Below, one piece after another: positions 11,854 through 26,230 of a DNA stretch of 64,000 bases. The notes beneath the pieces are model-generated. The model searched no databases and had not been told where the DNA came from. It was given only the letters and a program-made list of their open reading frames with translations. This DNA comes from Bacillus vallismortis. Its GTDB lineage: Bacteria; Bacillota; Bacilli; Bacillales; Bacillaceae. Both the position numbers and the translations under genes were made by a program. The stretch's first letter is position 1, and each line of letters opens with the position of its first letter. The DNA is taken from positions 697,001-761,000 of the forward strand of contig NZ_CP160797.1 in NCBI RefSeq assembly GCF_040784915.1, written 5' to 3'.

Positions 11854-13596
11854 ATGTCCGAACGCACCTTTAACTGGAAAAACAAAGACATCAGGGCACA
11901 GGTTGATGTTGTAGACTCAAAGCTGCTTCCAACGCTCCTTTTACGGAATGCTCTCGTCTTAAATCCATATGTAAAACAATGGCTGAAAAAAAACATTTGG
12001 ATTTATCAGGACCGCATTGTTTATGTGGGCCATGAACTTCCGAATAGAGCCGAAGAAATTCATACAATTGATTGTGAAGGAAAATACATTGTGCCAGGGT
12101 ACATCGAACCGCACGCACATCCTTTTCAAATATATAATCCCCAAACGCTGGCGGAATATGTGTCTCAATACGGAACAACGACATTTGTGAATGATAACTT
12201 ATTTTTGCTTTTACAAAGCGGAAAAAAGAAAGCGCTTACCATTTTAAATGAACTCAAAAAGCAGCCTGTTCAATATTTTTGGTGGTCACGTTATGACCTC
12301 CAAACCGAAGTTCTGAACGAGGACCACGTTCTTCCGTTTGATGTCAGAAAGCAGTGGATTGAACATCCGGATGTGATTCAAGGCGGAGAAATGACCGGAT
12401 GGCCGCGTTTGGTAGATGGTGATGATTTAATGCTTCACTGCATGCAAGCTACAAAGAAGCAGAGAAAACGCATTGAAGGGCATTTTCCCGGCGCTTCAAA
12501 TAAAACGCTTACAAAAATGAAGCTGTTCGGAGCGGATTGTGATCATGAAGCGATGACAGGTGATGAAGTGATGAGAAGGCTGGAACTGGGCTATTATGTT
12601 TCCCTTCGGAACTCTTCCATTCGCCCTGATGTAAGAAAAATCTTGCGGGAGCTGCATGAGAAGGGTTTCCGCTATTATGACCATTTCTTTTACACGACAG
12701 ACGGCGCGACGCCTAATTTTTATAAAGGCGGCATGACAAACGAGCTGATCCGCATCGCGTTAGAAGAAGGAGTCCCGGCAATCGACGCCTACAATATGGC
12801 ATCATTTAATATTGCAAAGTATTATCAAATGGATGATTATTTAGGAGTTGTCGGACCGGGAAGGCTGGCATCGTTGAACGTACTAGAAGATCCGTTAAAT
12901 CCCAATCCCGTGACCGTTCTCTCAAAAGGGGCCATCCTTCGTGAAGATGGCTGTGATTTGAAGGCGTTTACAAAGACGGGCTGGAGCAAAGGCGGTCTTG
13001 TCCCGCTTGAGCTTTCATATGATATGACGATGGATGATTTACAGTTTTCCATGCCGATGGGCGTGAAAATGCGGAATGCGGTCATTATGGAGCCGTATAT
13101 GATTGAGATCGACAATTCGATGGAACAGCTCTCGTTTGACCATGATGAAAGTTATTTGACGATGCTTGACAGACATGGGAAATGGCGTGTCAATACGATG
13201 ATAAAAGGCTTTGCCTCAAGCGTGCAGGGATTTGTGAGCTCCTTTACGACGACAGGTGATATTGTCGCGATCGGAAAAAATAAAGCGGATATGCTGCTCG
13301 CTTTCGCCCGCATGAAAGAGATCGGAGGAGGAATCGTTCTTGCGGAAAACGGGAACATTCTGCATGAAATTCCGCTTGCGCTGTGCGGCTGCGCCTCTTC
13401 GGAAGCGTATGAAGACGTGCTGGAGAAGGAACAAAAGCTGAAAGATCTTTTGACTGAAAGAGGTTACGAGTTTTGTGATCCCGTCTATACGCTGCTCTTT
13501 TTGCAAAGTACGCACCTTCCGTATATACGCATTACGCCTAGAGGAATCTTCGACGTCATGAAAAAAACTGTACTCTTTCCATCGATAATGCGTTAA
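11854..13596 (+). CDS. yerA: Adenine deaminase-like amidohydrolase YerA
   Basis: 580 residues, amidohydrolase superfamily. The metal-binding PHAHPF motif follows IVPGYIE near residue 85, as in adenine deaminases; the C-terminal domain has the GGGIVLAENG motif typical of AdeC-type enzymes. Probable reaction is adenine to hypoxanthine, which fits a position near the purine genes, but B. subtilis has a separate established adenine deaminase, so the true substrate of this paralogue is open. Confidence 0.85.
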   Translation: MSERTFNWKNKDIRAQVDVVDSKLLPTLLLRNALVLNPYVKQWLKKNIWIYQDRIVYVGHELPNRAEEIHTIDCEGKYIVPGYIEPHAHPFQIYNPQTLAEYVSQYGTTTFVNDNLFLLLQSGKKKALTILNELKKQPVQYFWWSRYDLQTEVLNEDHVLPFDVRKQWIEHPDVIQGGEMTGWPRLVDGDDLMLHCMQATKKQRKRIEGHFPGASNKTLTKMKLFGADCDHEAMTGDEVMRRLELGYYVSLRNSSIRPDVRKILRELHEKGFRYYDHFFYTTDGATPNFYKGGMTNELIRIALEEGVPAIDAYNMASFNIAKYYQMDDYLGVVGPGRLASLNVLEDPLNPNPVTVLSKGAILREDGCDLKAFTKTGWSKGGLVPLELSYDMTMDDLQFSMPMGVKMRNAVIMEPYMIEIDNSMEQLSFDHDESYLTMLDRHGKWRVNTMIKGFASSVQGFVSSFTTTGDIVAIGKNKADMLLAFARMKEIGGGIVLAENGNILHEIPLALCGCASSEAYEDVLEKEQKLKDLLTERGYEFCDPVYTLLFLQSTHLPYIRITPRGIFDVMKKTVLFPSIMR

Positions 13597-13622
13597 AATA
13601 TAAAAGAGCGGGGAGCCGACAT

Positions 13623-14618
13623 ATGAAAAAATGGATGACAGTTTGCGTGCTGTGTATCGTGTTTTTTCTGCTGGTATCCTGCCAGCAGAAGGATGCTGTC
13701 CCGGATTCTGAAAAGAAGCCGAAAGCTCCTTTGACAGGACTGGAGACGGAACAGAAGGTGACTGAACGCCGGCCTGTTGCTGTTATGGTGAATAATCACC
13801 CGAAGGCGAGGCCGCAGTCAGGACTGTCTAAAGCCGATATTGTCATAGAAGCGCTTGCCGAAGGGCAAATTACGAGATTTCTGGCCATTTTCCAAAGCCA
13901 GATGCCCGAAACTGTCGGGCCTGTGCGGAGCGCGCGGGAATATTTCGTCACTCTCAGCAATGGCTTTGACAGCATATTTGTCCATCACGGCTGGAGTCCC
14001 GGCGCCAAAGAGCAGCTGGAATCCGGAGCTGCCGATTATATGAACGGATTGGATTTTGACGGAAGCTTATTTTGGAGAGCTGATTTCAGCAAACCGCCCC
14101 ACAATTCCTACACGTCTTATGATTACATAAAAAAGGCGGCGGAGCAAATGGGATATGAGCTGAAGCAGAAAACAGATCCGCTGCTGTTTCAAACATCAGA
14201 AGCAAAACCTGCAAATGACTTTTACAATGTTCGGGTAGATTATGGAACAAAGAACGTTACGAATCTTGTCGAATACAACTATGATAAAAAAGCCGAAGCT
14301 TATACAAGAAGCTCTGATGGTGTCATTACGACAGACCGGGAAACCGGAAAGCCGGTTGCAATGCAGAATATTTTCATTGTTGAAGCGAGCCATCATATTA
14401 TTGATCAAGATGGAAGGCGGGACATCGATCTAGAATCAGGGGGGAAAGGTCTGTTGTTTCAGCGCGGAAACGTTATTGAAACAGACTGGAAACAAGTAAA
14501 CGGCAGAATTGTGCCGGTGAAAGACGGCAAATGGCTGCCGCTTGTGCCCGGAAAAACTTGGATCAATATCGTGCCTGATCTCGATGCGGCTTCCATTAGT
14601 AAAGGAGAAGGTGTGTAA
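13623..14618 (+). CDS. yerB: DUF3048 lipoprotein YerB
   Basis: 331 residues. Signal peptide with lipobox LVSC (Cys about residue 20) followed by a charged linker, so membrane-anchored outside the cell. DUF3048 motifs: RRPVAVMVNNHPKARPQSG, GQITRFLAIF and GPVRSAREYF. Molecular function unknown. Lies 26 bases after yerA and 2 bases before yerC, suggesting one transcript. Confidence 0.9.
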   Translation: MKKWMTVCVLCIVFFLLVSCQQKDAVPDSEKKPKAPLTGLETEQKVTERRPVAVMVNNHPKARPQSGLSKADIVIEALAEGQITRFLAIFQSQMPETVGPVRSAREYFVTLSNGFDSIFVHHGWSPGAKEQLESGAADYMNGLDFDGSLFWRADFSKPPHNSYTSYDYIKKAAEQMGYELKQKTDPLLFQTSEAKPANDFYNVRVDYGTKNVTNLVEYNYDKKAEAYTRSSDGVITTDRETGKPVAMQNIFIVEASHHIIDQDGRRDIDLESGGKGLLFQRGNVIETDWKQVNGRIVPVKDGKWLPLVPGKTWINIVPDLDAASISKGEGV

Positions 14619-14620
14619 CG

Positions 14621-14935
14621 ATGCAAATCGATAAATTACGCGGCAAAGAGCTGGACCAGTTATTCAACTCGATCTTATCGCTGAAAGACCTGGAGGAATG
14701 TTACCGGTTCTTCGATGATCTTTGCACAATTAACGAAATTCAATCGCTGGCTCAGCGCCTAGAAGTGGCGCGCATGCTTCGCGAAGGTAACACGTATCAT
14801 AAGATTGAAACAGAAACAGGCGCTTCCACGGCTACGATTTCCCGTGTGAAACGCTGCTTAAATTACGGAAATGACGCTTATGAAATGGCGCTTGACCGTG
14901 TGAAGGAGACGGAAACAGGGTCTTCTTCAAACTAA
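14621..14935 (+). CDS. yerC: TrpR/YerC-family DNA-binding protein
   Basis: 104 residues, TrpR-like fold: helical N-terminus then a helix-turn-helix with HKIETETGASTATISRVKR near residues 65-83. Regulator of unknown targets. AAAGGAGAAGG just inside the yerB 3' end gives its ribosome site. A terminator follows. Confidence 0.92.
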   Translation: MQIDKLRGKELDQLFNSILSLKDLEECYRFFDDLCTINEIQSLAQRLEVARMLREGNTYHKIETETGASTATISRVKRCLNYGNDAYEMALDRVKETETGSSSN

Positions 14936-14939
14936 CAAA

Positions 14940-14974
14940 GAGCCGCCCTGCCGTTTGGCATGGGCGGTTTCTTT
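14940..14974. terminator. Bidirectional terminator between yerC and yerD
   Basis: GCCGCCC stem with GGGCGGT partner followed by TTTCTTT; A-rich flank on the other side allows use by yerD on the minus strand. Confidence 0.85.
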
Positions 14975-16550
14975 ATGAAACAAATTGGTTGATCAGTTTG
15001 TCGATGTCGACGATGCTTCCGTCTTCTTTTCGATAGACAACATGCTCCTTGGAAAAGTGGATGGGCGAATTGATGCCGGCTGCAGCTGCGAGATTAAACA
15101 GTCCCTCGCGCAGCGAAATGACGTAGTTGCAGACACGATGCTGTTTTTCCTCAACGCTTAGTGCTTGTTGCAGTTTTGGATCTGTTGTCGCTACACCTGC
15201 CGGACATGTATTGGTGTGGCAGACGAGGGCGCGGATACAGCCGACAGAAAACATCATCCCGCGCGCAATATTGACAAAGTCAGCGCCGAGGGCTAAGGCG
15301 ACCGCAATTTTGTCAGGAGTCAGGAGCTTTCCGGAAGCAAAAATTTTCAGCTGGCCGCGCAAGCCGTATTGTCTAAGCAGTGTATCAACCATAGGCAGCG
15401 CTGTCATAATCGGAAGGCCGACTGTGTCAGCGAGCTCATAAAAGGAAGCGCCAGTACCGCCTTCACTCCCGTCTATCGTAATAAAATCCGGATGCTTTCC
15501 GCTTTTCTGCATATAAGAGAAAAGCTCGCGCAATTCGTCAGGGTGGCCTGCGACAAGTTTGATTCCCACAGGCTTTTGCCCGACATCTCTAAGTTTCTCG
15601 ATAAAGTCGAGCATTTCAGGAGCGTTTGAAAATTCATGAAAGCGATTCGGGCTGTCAATTGATTTCCCGGGTTCGACATTCCGGATGTCTGCCACTTCCT
15701 CTGATACTTTGGCGCCATCCACATGGCCGCCGCGGGTTTTCGCTCCTTGCGCCAGCTTTAGCTCAAACGCTTTAATTTGGTCAAGCCTGCTTTTTCTTTT
15801 AAACTCCTCCCATGAAAATTCTCCGTTTCTTTTGCGCACGCCGAAAAGACCCGGACCGATTTGGCAAATGATATCGGCGCCGCCCTTTAAGTGATACTCA
15901 GATAATCCCCCTTCACCGGTATTCATCCATGTGCCGCCAGCCTGATGAAGCCCTTTTGAGAGCGCCGTAATCGCTCGTTCTCCAAGGGAACCGTAGCTCA
16001 TGGCGGACTGGCCGACTAATCCCTTCACATAAAAAGGCTTCTCGCATGTATGGGAGCCGATCACCTGCACATCATCAGGGTGGAGATAATACGGATCGGC
16101 CTTGATTTGTTCGGCGTGTTCCTTTCGTTTGAACAGATTGTCAGCTTCTATTTCATAGATTTGGGTTTCAATTTTAGGTGTTTGGTTTACGTGCAATTCT
16201 TTTTTTTGTTTCGGAAATAGAGCATTACGGATATAAAAGCCTGGTTTGTCAAAATCTTTTACAGATCCAAAGCCCATCATTCTGCTTTTGTATTTGCCCG
16301 AGATAACGGTTTGCTCATATTCCTTTCGTGAAAAGGGCTTGCCCTCATTGTCATTGCTGAATAAATACTGCCTGAGTTCCGGCCCGATTTTTTCAAGGAT
16401 ATATCGAAATCTTCCTAGCAAGGGGTAGTTTCGGAGGATCGAATGCTCCTGCTGTTTTTCATCCTTTATGTAGATCCAGACAAACAAAACGATGGGGATG
16501 GCAATGATCCCGATAAGAAATGCGATAAGTGCAATGATGAAGGTTTCCAT
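14973..16550 (-). CDS. yerD: Glutamate synthase-like FMN protein YerD
   Basis: 525 residues. One N-terminal membrane segment (residues about 3-25), then a GltB-type FMN-binding synthase domain: GSEGGTGASFYELAD and FVNIARGMMFSVGCIRALVC with the Cys-rich HTNTCPAGV loop. The glutaminase domain and the rest of GltB are absent, as in stand-alone archaeal-type homologues. Reaction not established. Transcribed alone on the minus strand. Confidence 0.88.
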   Translation of the reverse strand: METFIIALIAFLIGIIAIPIVLFVWIYIKDEKQQEHSILRNYPLLGRFRYILEKIGPELRQYLFSNDNEGKPFSRKEYEQTVISGKYKSRMMGFGSVKDFDKPGFYIRNALFPKQKKELHVNQTPKIETQIYEIEADNLFKRKEHAEQIKADPYYLHPDDVQVIGSHTCEKPFYVKGLVGQSAMSYGSLGERAITALSKGLHQAGGTWMNTGEGGLSEYHLKGGADIICQIGPGLFGVRKRNGEFSWEEFKRKSRLDQIKAFELKLAQGAKTRGGHVDGAKVSEEVADIRNVEPGKSIDSPNRFHEFSNAPEMLDFIEKLRDVGQKPVGIKLVAGHPDELRELFSYMQKSGKHPDFITIDGSEGGTGASFYELADTVGLPIMTALPMVDTLLRQYGLRGQLKIFASGKLLTPDKIAVALALGADFVNIARGMMFSVGCIRALVCHTNTCPAGVATTDPKLQQALSVEEKQHRVCNYVISLREGLFNLAAAAGINSPIHFSKEHVVYRKEDGSIVDIDKLINQFVS

Positions 16551-16730
16551 CTGTCAGCCTCCCTTTTTTATGTAACCTTTTCCACAGTTGAGCGCTTTCC
16601 AAACAATAACAGAAGGGAGTCATTTGCCTAGGCCTTGAAGCTATTGAAGGCTTTCTGGAGCTTTCTTTTTTTATGAAAAAAGAATCAAAACACCTTTTTC
16701 AGTGAATAACGAGATTAACGGCTTTTTCCG

Positions 16731-16760
16731 TTTTTACGCGCTATGTGAATTTGTTATAAT
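16731..16760 (+). promoter_or_regulatory. Sigma-A-type promoter of pcrB
   Basis: TATAAT at 16755-16760 with a TTTACG-like -35 16 bases upstream, about 38 bases before the pcrB start. The 247-base gap between yerD and pcrB holds nothing else I can name. Confidence 0.6.
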
Positions 16761-16797
16761 GTTTAAATGGTAACAAACGAATGGAGGAACGTATGAC

Positions 16798-17484
16798 GTG
16801 TACGATGTAACGGAGTGGAAGCATGTCTTTAAACTCGACCCAAATAAAGATTTGCCTGATGAACAGCTGGAGATTCTTTGTGAATCAGGAACGGATGCGG
16901 TCATTATCGGAGGAAGCGATGGTGTGACAGAGGACAATGTCTTGCGCATGATGTCAAAGGTGAGACGGTTTTTAGTGCCGTGTGTCCTTGAGGTGTCAGC
17001 GATTGAAGCGATCGTTCCCGGCTTTGACTTATATTTTATTCCGAGTGTACTAAACAGCAAAAACGCGGACTGGATTGTCGGAATGCACCAGAAGGCCATG
17101 AAGGAATACGGAGAACTGATGTCTATGGAAGAAATTGTGGCGGAAGGCTACTGCATCGCAAATCCGGATTGCAAAGCGGCTGCATTAACTGAGGCGAATG
17201 CCGATCTGAGTGTTGACGATATTGCCGCCTATGCGCGTGTGTCTGAGCTGCTGCAGCTTCCCATTTTTTATTTGGAATACAGCGGTATGCTTGGAGACAT
17301 AGAAGCCGTGAAGAAAACGAAGGCTGTATTGGAAACGTCCACCCTGTTTTACGGCGGCGGCATCAAGGACGCGGAAACGGCAAAGCAGTTTGCGGAGCAT
17401 GCGGACGTGGTTGTTGTAGGCAATGCGGTGTATGAAGATTTTGACCGGGCTTTAAAAACAGTAGCGGCTGTGAAAGGCGAGTAG
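16798..17484 (+). CDS. pcrB: Heptaprenylglyceryl phosphate synthase PcrB
   Basis: 228 residues, TIM-barrel GGGP-synthase family; in Bacillus it joins heptaprenyl diphosphate to glycerol-1-phosphate to make an archaeal-type ether lipid precursor. Motifs IIGGSDGVTEDNV, IFYLEYSG and FYGGGIKD (phosphate binding) are visible. GTG start at 16798 after GGAGGAACGTAT. First of the pcrB-pcrA-ligA-camS cluster. Confidence 0.95.
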   Translation: MYDVTEWKHVFKLDPNKDLPDEQLEILCESGTDAVIIGGSDGVTEDNVLRMMSKVRRFLVPCVLEVSAIEAIVPGFDLYFIPSVLNSKNADWIVGMHQKAMKEYGELMSMEEIVAEGYCIANPDCKAAALTEANADLSVDDIAAYARVSELLQLPIFYLEYSGMLGDIEAVKKTKAVLETSTLFYGGGIKDAETAKQFAEHADVVVVGNAVYEDFDRALKTVAAVKGE

Positions 17485-17545
17485 TAAATTGTACGGATTT
17501 GGTTTATGATAGAACATATGTTTTGTATAGGCGGGTGAACGAATT

Positions 17546-21795
<4,250 letters not shown>

Positions 21796-21810
21796 GAGGA
21801 GTGTTTTCTA

Positions 21811-23001
21811 TTGAAAAAGACGTTGGCAATGGCGGCAACGGCGGCAGTGTTAATGCTGTCTGCCTGCTCGTCAGGTTTTGGGGGGGAGAAGGAGGAAGAG
21901 ATCACGCAAAAGACAGCGAAATCGTCAGAAAAAGCGATTGTCCCGAAATATAATATCTCTGACTCCTATTACAAAATGGTGCTGCCATTTAAGGCGGGAA
22001 AAGCGCGAGGCTTGACGACGGAACAGCTGAATACAAGACTGGACATTGATGAGTTTGAAACAGGGCTGATGCGTCTTGCCCAAGATTCTTTCTCGACTGA
22101 AGATTACCTGTTCCAAGAAGGGCAATATTTAGATGAAGATACAGTATTAAGCTGGCTGGCACGGAAAAAAACAGGCTCAGATCTGAAAAAAGCCCAAAAA
22201 GAAGATAAAGACTTCAAAAATGAAGGATTGAACCCGGCGCTGCCAAACTCCGGTTCAACAGAAGAGAAATACGAAAGCAGCCCGGTTTATTTAGCGTCCA
22301 TGCTGGAGCACGATTATTTAGTCAGAAAAGACAAGAATTCCATCCAGCTTGGCGGCGTGATGATCGGACTGGCGTTGAACTCTGTGTATTACTATCGTGA
22401 AAAAACAGGCGACCCTCAAAAAGAGGTGGAGATTAAGGACAGCACGCTCCGCAAACAGGGAGAAAAAATCGCACAGGAGGTCATTAACCGCCTCCGTAAA
22501 AAAGATAACCTGAAGAATGTGCCGATCACCATCGCGCTTTACAAGCAGGCGTCAAAAACATCGATTGTACCGGGGAACTTCATCTCCAAAACAGAAGTCA
22601 AAGCAGGCTCCACGGATATCTCGAATTGGGATGACATCAATGAAACTTATGTTTTTTATCCGGCGGATACAACCACAGCAGAAAAATACCCGGATGACAC
22701 CGAGGTCTTTAAGCGGTTCAAAAACTCAATCGAAGAGTATTTCCCGAACTACACAGGCGTTGTAGGTGCAGCGTTGTATGAAAATGATGAAATGACGAAA
22801 ATGAAGATCGACATTCCAATGCAATTCTATGGAAAAAGTGAAGTCGTCGCGTTTACCCAGTTCTTAACGGGTGAAGTGATGGATTACTACTCTAAGAGCT
22901 CACTTAATCTTGAAGTGAATATCAAATCTTCAGATGGACAGGAAGCGGTCATTATCCGCAATGCAGGAGATAAAGAGCCGACTGTTCATATTTATGACTA
23001 A
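21811..23001 (+). CDS. camS: CamS-family lipoprotein (sex pheromone cAM373-like)
   Basis: 396 residues (YerH in B. subtilis). Signal peptide with lipobox LSAC at about residue 20, extracellular lipoprotein; in relatives the released signal peptide yields a cAM373-type pheromone. The C-terminal domain is the CamS fold of unknown function. TTG start after AGAGGAGTG. Ends the cluster, followed by a terminator. Confidence 0.9.
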   Translation: MKKTLAMAATAAVLMLSACSSGFGGEKEEEITQKTAKSSEKAIVPKYNISDSYYKMVLPFKAGKARGLTTEQLNTRLDIDEFETGLMRLAQDSFSTEDYLFQEGQYLDEDTVLSWLARKKTGSDLKKAQKEDKDFKNEGLNPALPNSGSTEEKYESSPVYLASMLEHDYLVRKDKNSIQLGGVMIGLALNSVYYYREKTGDPQKEVEIKDSTLRKQGEKIAQEVINRLRKKDNLKNVPITIALYKQASKTSIVPGNFISKTEVKAGSTDISNWDDINETYVFYPADTTTAEKYPDDTEVFKRFKNSIEEYFPNYTGVVGAALYENDEMTKMKIDIPMQFYGKSEVVAFTQFLTGEVMDYYSKSSLNLEVNIKSSDGQEAVIIRNAGDKEPTVHIYD

Positions 23002-23008
23002 AATAAGG

Positions 23009-23044
23009 TAACCCCTTGCGTCGCAACGGCGCTGGGGTTATTTT
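23009..23044 (+). terminator. Terminator after camS
   Basis: TAACCCC ... GGGGTTA stem with an internal paired region and a T-run. Confidence 0.85.
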
Positions 23045-23069
23045 GCGTTTATGTTGAATTTAGGTATCA

Positions 23070-23098
23070 TTGGAGAGGGTATATATTTATGTTATGAT
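23070..23098 (+). promoter_or_regulatory. Sigma-A-type promoter of the MFS gene
   Basis: TTGGAG, 17-base spacer, TATGAT; 29 bases before the ATG. Confidence 0.55.
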
Positions 23099-23126
23099 GT
23101 TCTAAAAATAGAAAAGGGTTGAAATT

Positions 23127-24320
23127 ATGAAAAATAAATCCTTTTATTTCATATGGGCGGGTCAATCAATTGCCAATTTAGGGGATTCTCTATATGTGCT
23201 GGTTCTGACCCTATTCACCTATCAAGTCACAGACTCAGCTTTTTTGGCATCGCTTGTGGCTATGATGCAATTTGTCGGACAGTCATTAAGCGCAGTATTT
23301 ATACCTGTTTTTATTAATAAATACAGGCTCAAACAAATTTTGATTTTTTTGCAGCTGACGCAAACTATTCTTTTATCTTTGCTGCTTGTTATATTTATCA
23401 TAGATTTTAAATCTATTTTTATCTTTTTTTTAATCGTATTTTTCATGTCGCTGTTAGATGGAGGAACCATCCCGGTCAGAAATTCTATGATTCCCCGTTT
23501 TGTTCCCAAATCCATGCTGTTGAAAGCAAATAGTCTTGTATTAACCTCTGATCAAATCGTGCTCTTGCTCGGTTGGCTGCTCGGCGGCATTTTGATCAAA
23601 TGGCTAGGGCCCCAATTGCTTTTAATGCTGACTTTTGTGCTTTATGGCACTTCGACAGTGTCTCTATTTTTTGTCAAGGATGCCGGGAAAGGAGATGCTG
23701 AAAAAGAAGAAAATGAGTCTTTTATTGATAAAATCTCAGCTGGCTGGAAAGCGATTTATCAAATGCCTGTCATCAGAATGCTGACTGTTCTAGAACTTTT
23801 ATCTATGTTTGGCAGAAGCATTTGGACTGGGGCCATCATTCTTGTTTATGTCGATGAAGTGCTTCATAAAAGTGAGACATGGTGGGGATTTATTAATGCA
23901 AGCTATTTCGCCGGCACCATTACAGGCGGTTTAATTGTATGGAAACTTTCGAAAAACATCAGTGGAAAACTGTTCTCAATGATCTTATGGACATCACTTG
24001 CCATAGGCGCTTGCACATTATGTCTTGCACTAAACAAGTATGCGCTGGCATCCCTGCTTTTTGTCTTTATTCTGGGACCATCATTTCAGCTCAGGGGGAT
24101 TGCGATCAGAACGTATGTACAGGAGAACATAAACGAAACAATGCTGCCGAAAATCCTGTCTGCTCAGCATACAATAAGTACATTTGTATACGGCGCTTCC
24201 ATCTTAATTATGAGCAGTCTTACTGATTGGCTTGGTGTGCAATATGTCTTTTTCTTGAATTTTATCATTTTTACTGCTTCAGCACTTCTATCAATAAAAT
24301 TAAAAAATGAACAAATATAG
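23127..24320 (+). CDS. MFS efflux transporter
   Basis: 397 residues with about 12 hydrophobic segments, major facilitator of the macrolide-efflux/enterobactin-exporter type (opening FYFIWAGQSIANLGDSLYVL; LVSMMQFVGQ-like segment; GTITGGLIVWKLS). Intact, with its own promoter and an AAAAGGGTTG site before ATG 23127. It sits beside NRPS remnants and may once have exported their product. AT-richer than camS upstream, and I do not recall it here in strain 168, so probably acquired. Substrate unknown. Confidence 0.82.
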   Translation: MKNKSFYFIWAGQSIANLGDSLYVLVLTLFTYQVTDSAFLASLVAMMQFVGQSLSAVFIPVFINKYRLKQILIFLQLTQTILLSLLLVIFIIDFKSIFIFFLIVFFMSLLDGGTIPVRNSMIPRFVPKSMLLKANSLVLTSDQIVLLLGWLLGGILIKWLGPQLLLMLTFVLYGTSTVSLFFVKDAGKGDAEKEENESFIDKISAGWKAIYQMPVIRMLTVLELLSMFGRSIWTGAIILVYVDEVLHKSETWWGFINASYFAGTITGGLIVWKLSKNISGKLFSMILWTSLAIGACTLCLALNKYALASLLFVFILGPSFQLRGIAIRTYVQENINETMLPKILSAQHTISTFVYGASILIMSSLTDWLGVQYVFFLNFIIFTASALLSIKLKNEQI

Positions 24321-24324
24321 ACAA

Positions 24325-25000
24325 TATATTATGTCCAGCGTGACGTCCAGCATACGTGTTTGACATATCTAACTGCTTAAAAACGTACTCAGCCATATAT
24401 TGCTTGTACGGCTGGCCTGATGCCTGTTCGATGATATATCCCAGCACATCATAATTGATTGTGGCATATTCAGATGTACTTCCCGGTTTATGGCTAAGCT
24501 CAACTCCTCTTAATCCCTTCGCCGTTTTCCCCAAGGCATCTTCTTTTGAATCAACTTTGATATCAGCTATCGATAAAAAAGGAATCCCGCTTGTATGATG
24601 CAGCAGCTGATCAATTGTGATATCTACTTTCTTTCCGTCATAAACTGGATAAAATCCGCTGATATACCGGTTGACAGGGTCATTTAGGCTGATTGCCCCC
24701 GAACGTACAAGCTTAAGTACACCCAGTGCAGTAAACGCTTTAGAGGATGAGCCCATCTCAAATAATGTCGAAGTAGTTACAGGGCGGCTACGCCTTTCGC
24801 CGGCATAACCAAATCCCATTTCATATACAACATCATCTCCTTTTACCACTGTCATAGAAATACCGGGTATTCCGCTTTTCTTCATTTGCTTTTCAATCAG
24901 GGCGTCAGCGCTTATCAACTGGCGTCTAAGTGTTTACCTGCCCGCCATCCCAGACTAGAATTGACAGACAAAAACATAAAACCATCCATACGTTTCTCAT
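24325..25000 (-). pseudogene. Serine beta-lactamase-like hydrolase, frameshifted and truncated
   Basis: Class C beta-lactamase/esterase family: FEMGSSSKAFTALGV carries the SxxK serine, and YATINYDVLG the Tyr motif. On the minus strand ATG 25000 starts a signal peptide (MRNVWMVLCFCLSILVW) that hits TAG after about 24 codons; the enzyme continues one frame over (RRQLISADALIEKQ). The C-terminal third is missing: after SNTYAGRHAG the frame runs into the antisense of the MFS 3' end. Its start overlaps the stop of the NRPS fragment (TGATG), so it was once coupled to an NRPS gene. Confidence 0.8.
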
Positions 25001-25322
25001 CATTTGAACAAAGAATTCAATTCTTCAATAGATAATGAGGCGGTCTCGAAATCTGATGGCGTATATTCGACAGACTCTTGTTTACAACAATGTTCTGCCA
25101 GCTCCTTCAGCTGTACAGAAAACTCATCTAAAAGCTGTTCCATATCTCCTGTTTGATAAAGATCGCTGCAGATTAAATCCAACGTTAGCTGTCCGTCATA
25201 GATTCCCGCTGTCAAATCAAGACTGATTGTCAAATCATTTTCCGGTGATGACTCGGCTCCTGAATTTAAATAGGTTATCCGGTATTCTGATTTGTCTGCT
25301 AAAAAACGGTCAACTTCTCCTA
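25000..25322 (-). pseudogene. NRPS epimerization-domain C-terminal fragment
   Basis: On the minus strand, from about 25322 the frame reads GEVDRFLADKSEYRITYLNS and continues to the natural NRPS-type end TPSDFETASLSIEELNSLFK and stop. The PSDF plus S-x-EEL ending is typical of NRPS proteins that finish with an epimerization domain. About 100 residues survive; everything upstream (adenylation, carrier) is gone. Junction with the plus-strand fragment lies at about 25322. Confidence 0.75.
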
Positions 25323-26230
25323 GATCACCTGATCACGGACGGTGTATCATGGAAAATTTTGATTGATGATTTTCTTACTCTTTTACATTCAATAGATAAG
25401 AAGGAAGAGAGGAGACTTCCTTTAAAGACACATTCTTATCAAAAATTTTCAGATTCGATCCATGAATATGCTAATTCGCGTGAAGCGGAAGAAGAATGCA
25501 GCTATTGGGATGAAAAAGTGAAACAGATTGAGCCTCTCTATGAGGCTTGTTCGGAAAATTCCAAAGTTAAAAATAGCTTAAAACTGAAACGGGCTTTGAG
25601 CCGCCAGATGACTCAAAAACTGCTCAGTCCTTGGAGTTTAAGGATTCAGGCAGAAACCGCGCCTTTTCTGAATTTTTGGCTGCACATCGTTTTAAGAAAG
25701 AGACGGGTCCGTTAAAAACGGTTTATCACATATCAGCCGATGAGGTAGAGGATCAAAGCAGGCATATTGAATGGGCATCCTCTTTACAGCCTTCGTCTGG
25801 CAAAAAGGAGAAAGCGATTGCGGATGACGGATTGCAACCCGCTTTAATGGAAAACACAAGCGCTCATTGGGAAGTGCTACATGCTGAAAAATCCTTGCAT
25901 TCTCCATATTTACTGGCCTTAGATACTCATCAGCCGAAGCATTTGCGGGCGCTGCTAGTAAAGGAACAATTAGGAGCTGAAACAGAAGATAGCGGACCGA
26001 AGACAGAACAGCAAAAAATACTTGTGGACATTTGGAAGGAAATCCTCCACTTGGATTATGTAGGAATTGACAACGATTTCTTTGATTTGGGAGGAAATTC
26101 GTTGCTCGCTGTCAAAATGGAAGTAGAGATGGAAAAGAAAGGCTGGTATGTTGATGAGTTGAATCATGCGAAAAAACACACGATAAGGGAATTATCTAAA
26201 TATATGAAGAGGGAGAATCAGCATGCATAA
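25323..26230 (+). pseudogene. NRPS remnant: partial epimerization domain plus carrier (PCP) domain
   Basis: Begins inside an epimerization/condensation domain: DHLITDGVSWKILIDDF is the HHxxxDG motif with its first His replaced by Asp at the junction, followed by HSYQKFSDSIHEYANS. Around 25630-25710 the frame shifts (+1 region) and continues with poorly recognisable sequence to a carrier domain, DFFDLGGNSLLAVKMEVE, in which the Ser of GGNS is the phosphopantetheine site, intact. The stop overlaps the yerI start (ATGCATAA). A free carrier domain could in principle still be made from an internal start. Confidence 0.78.
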
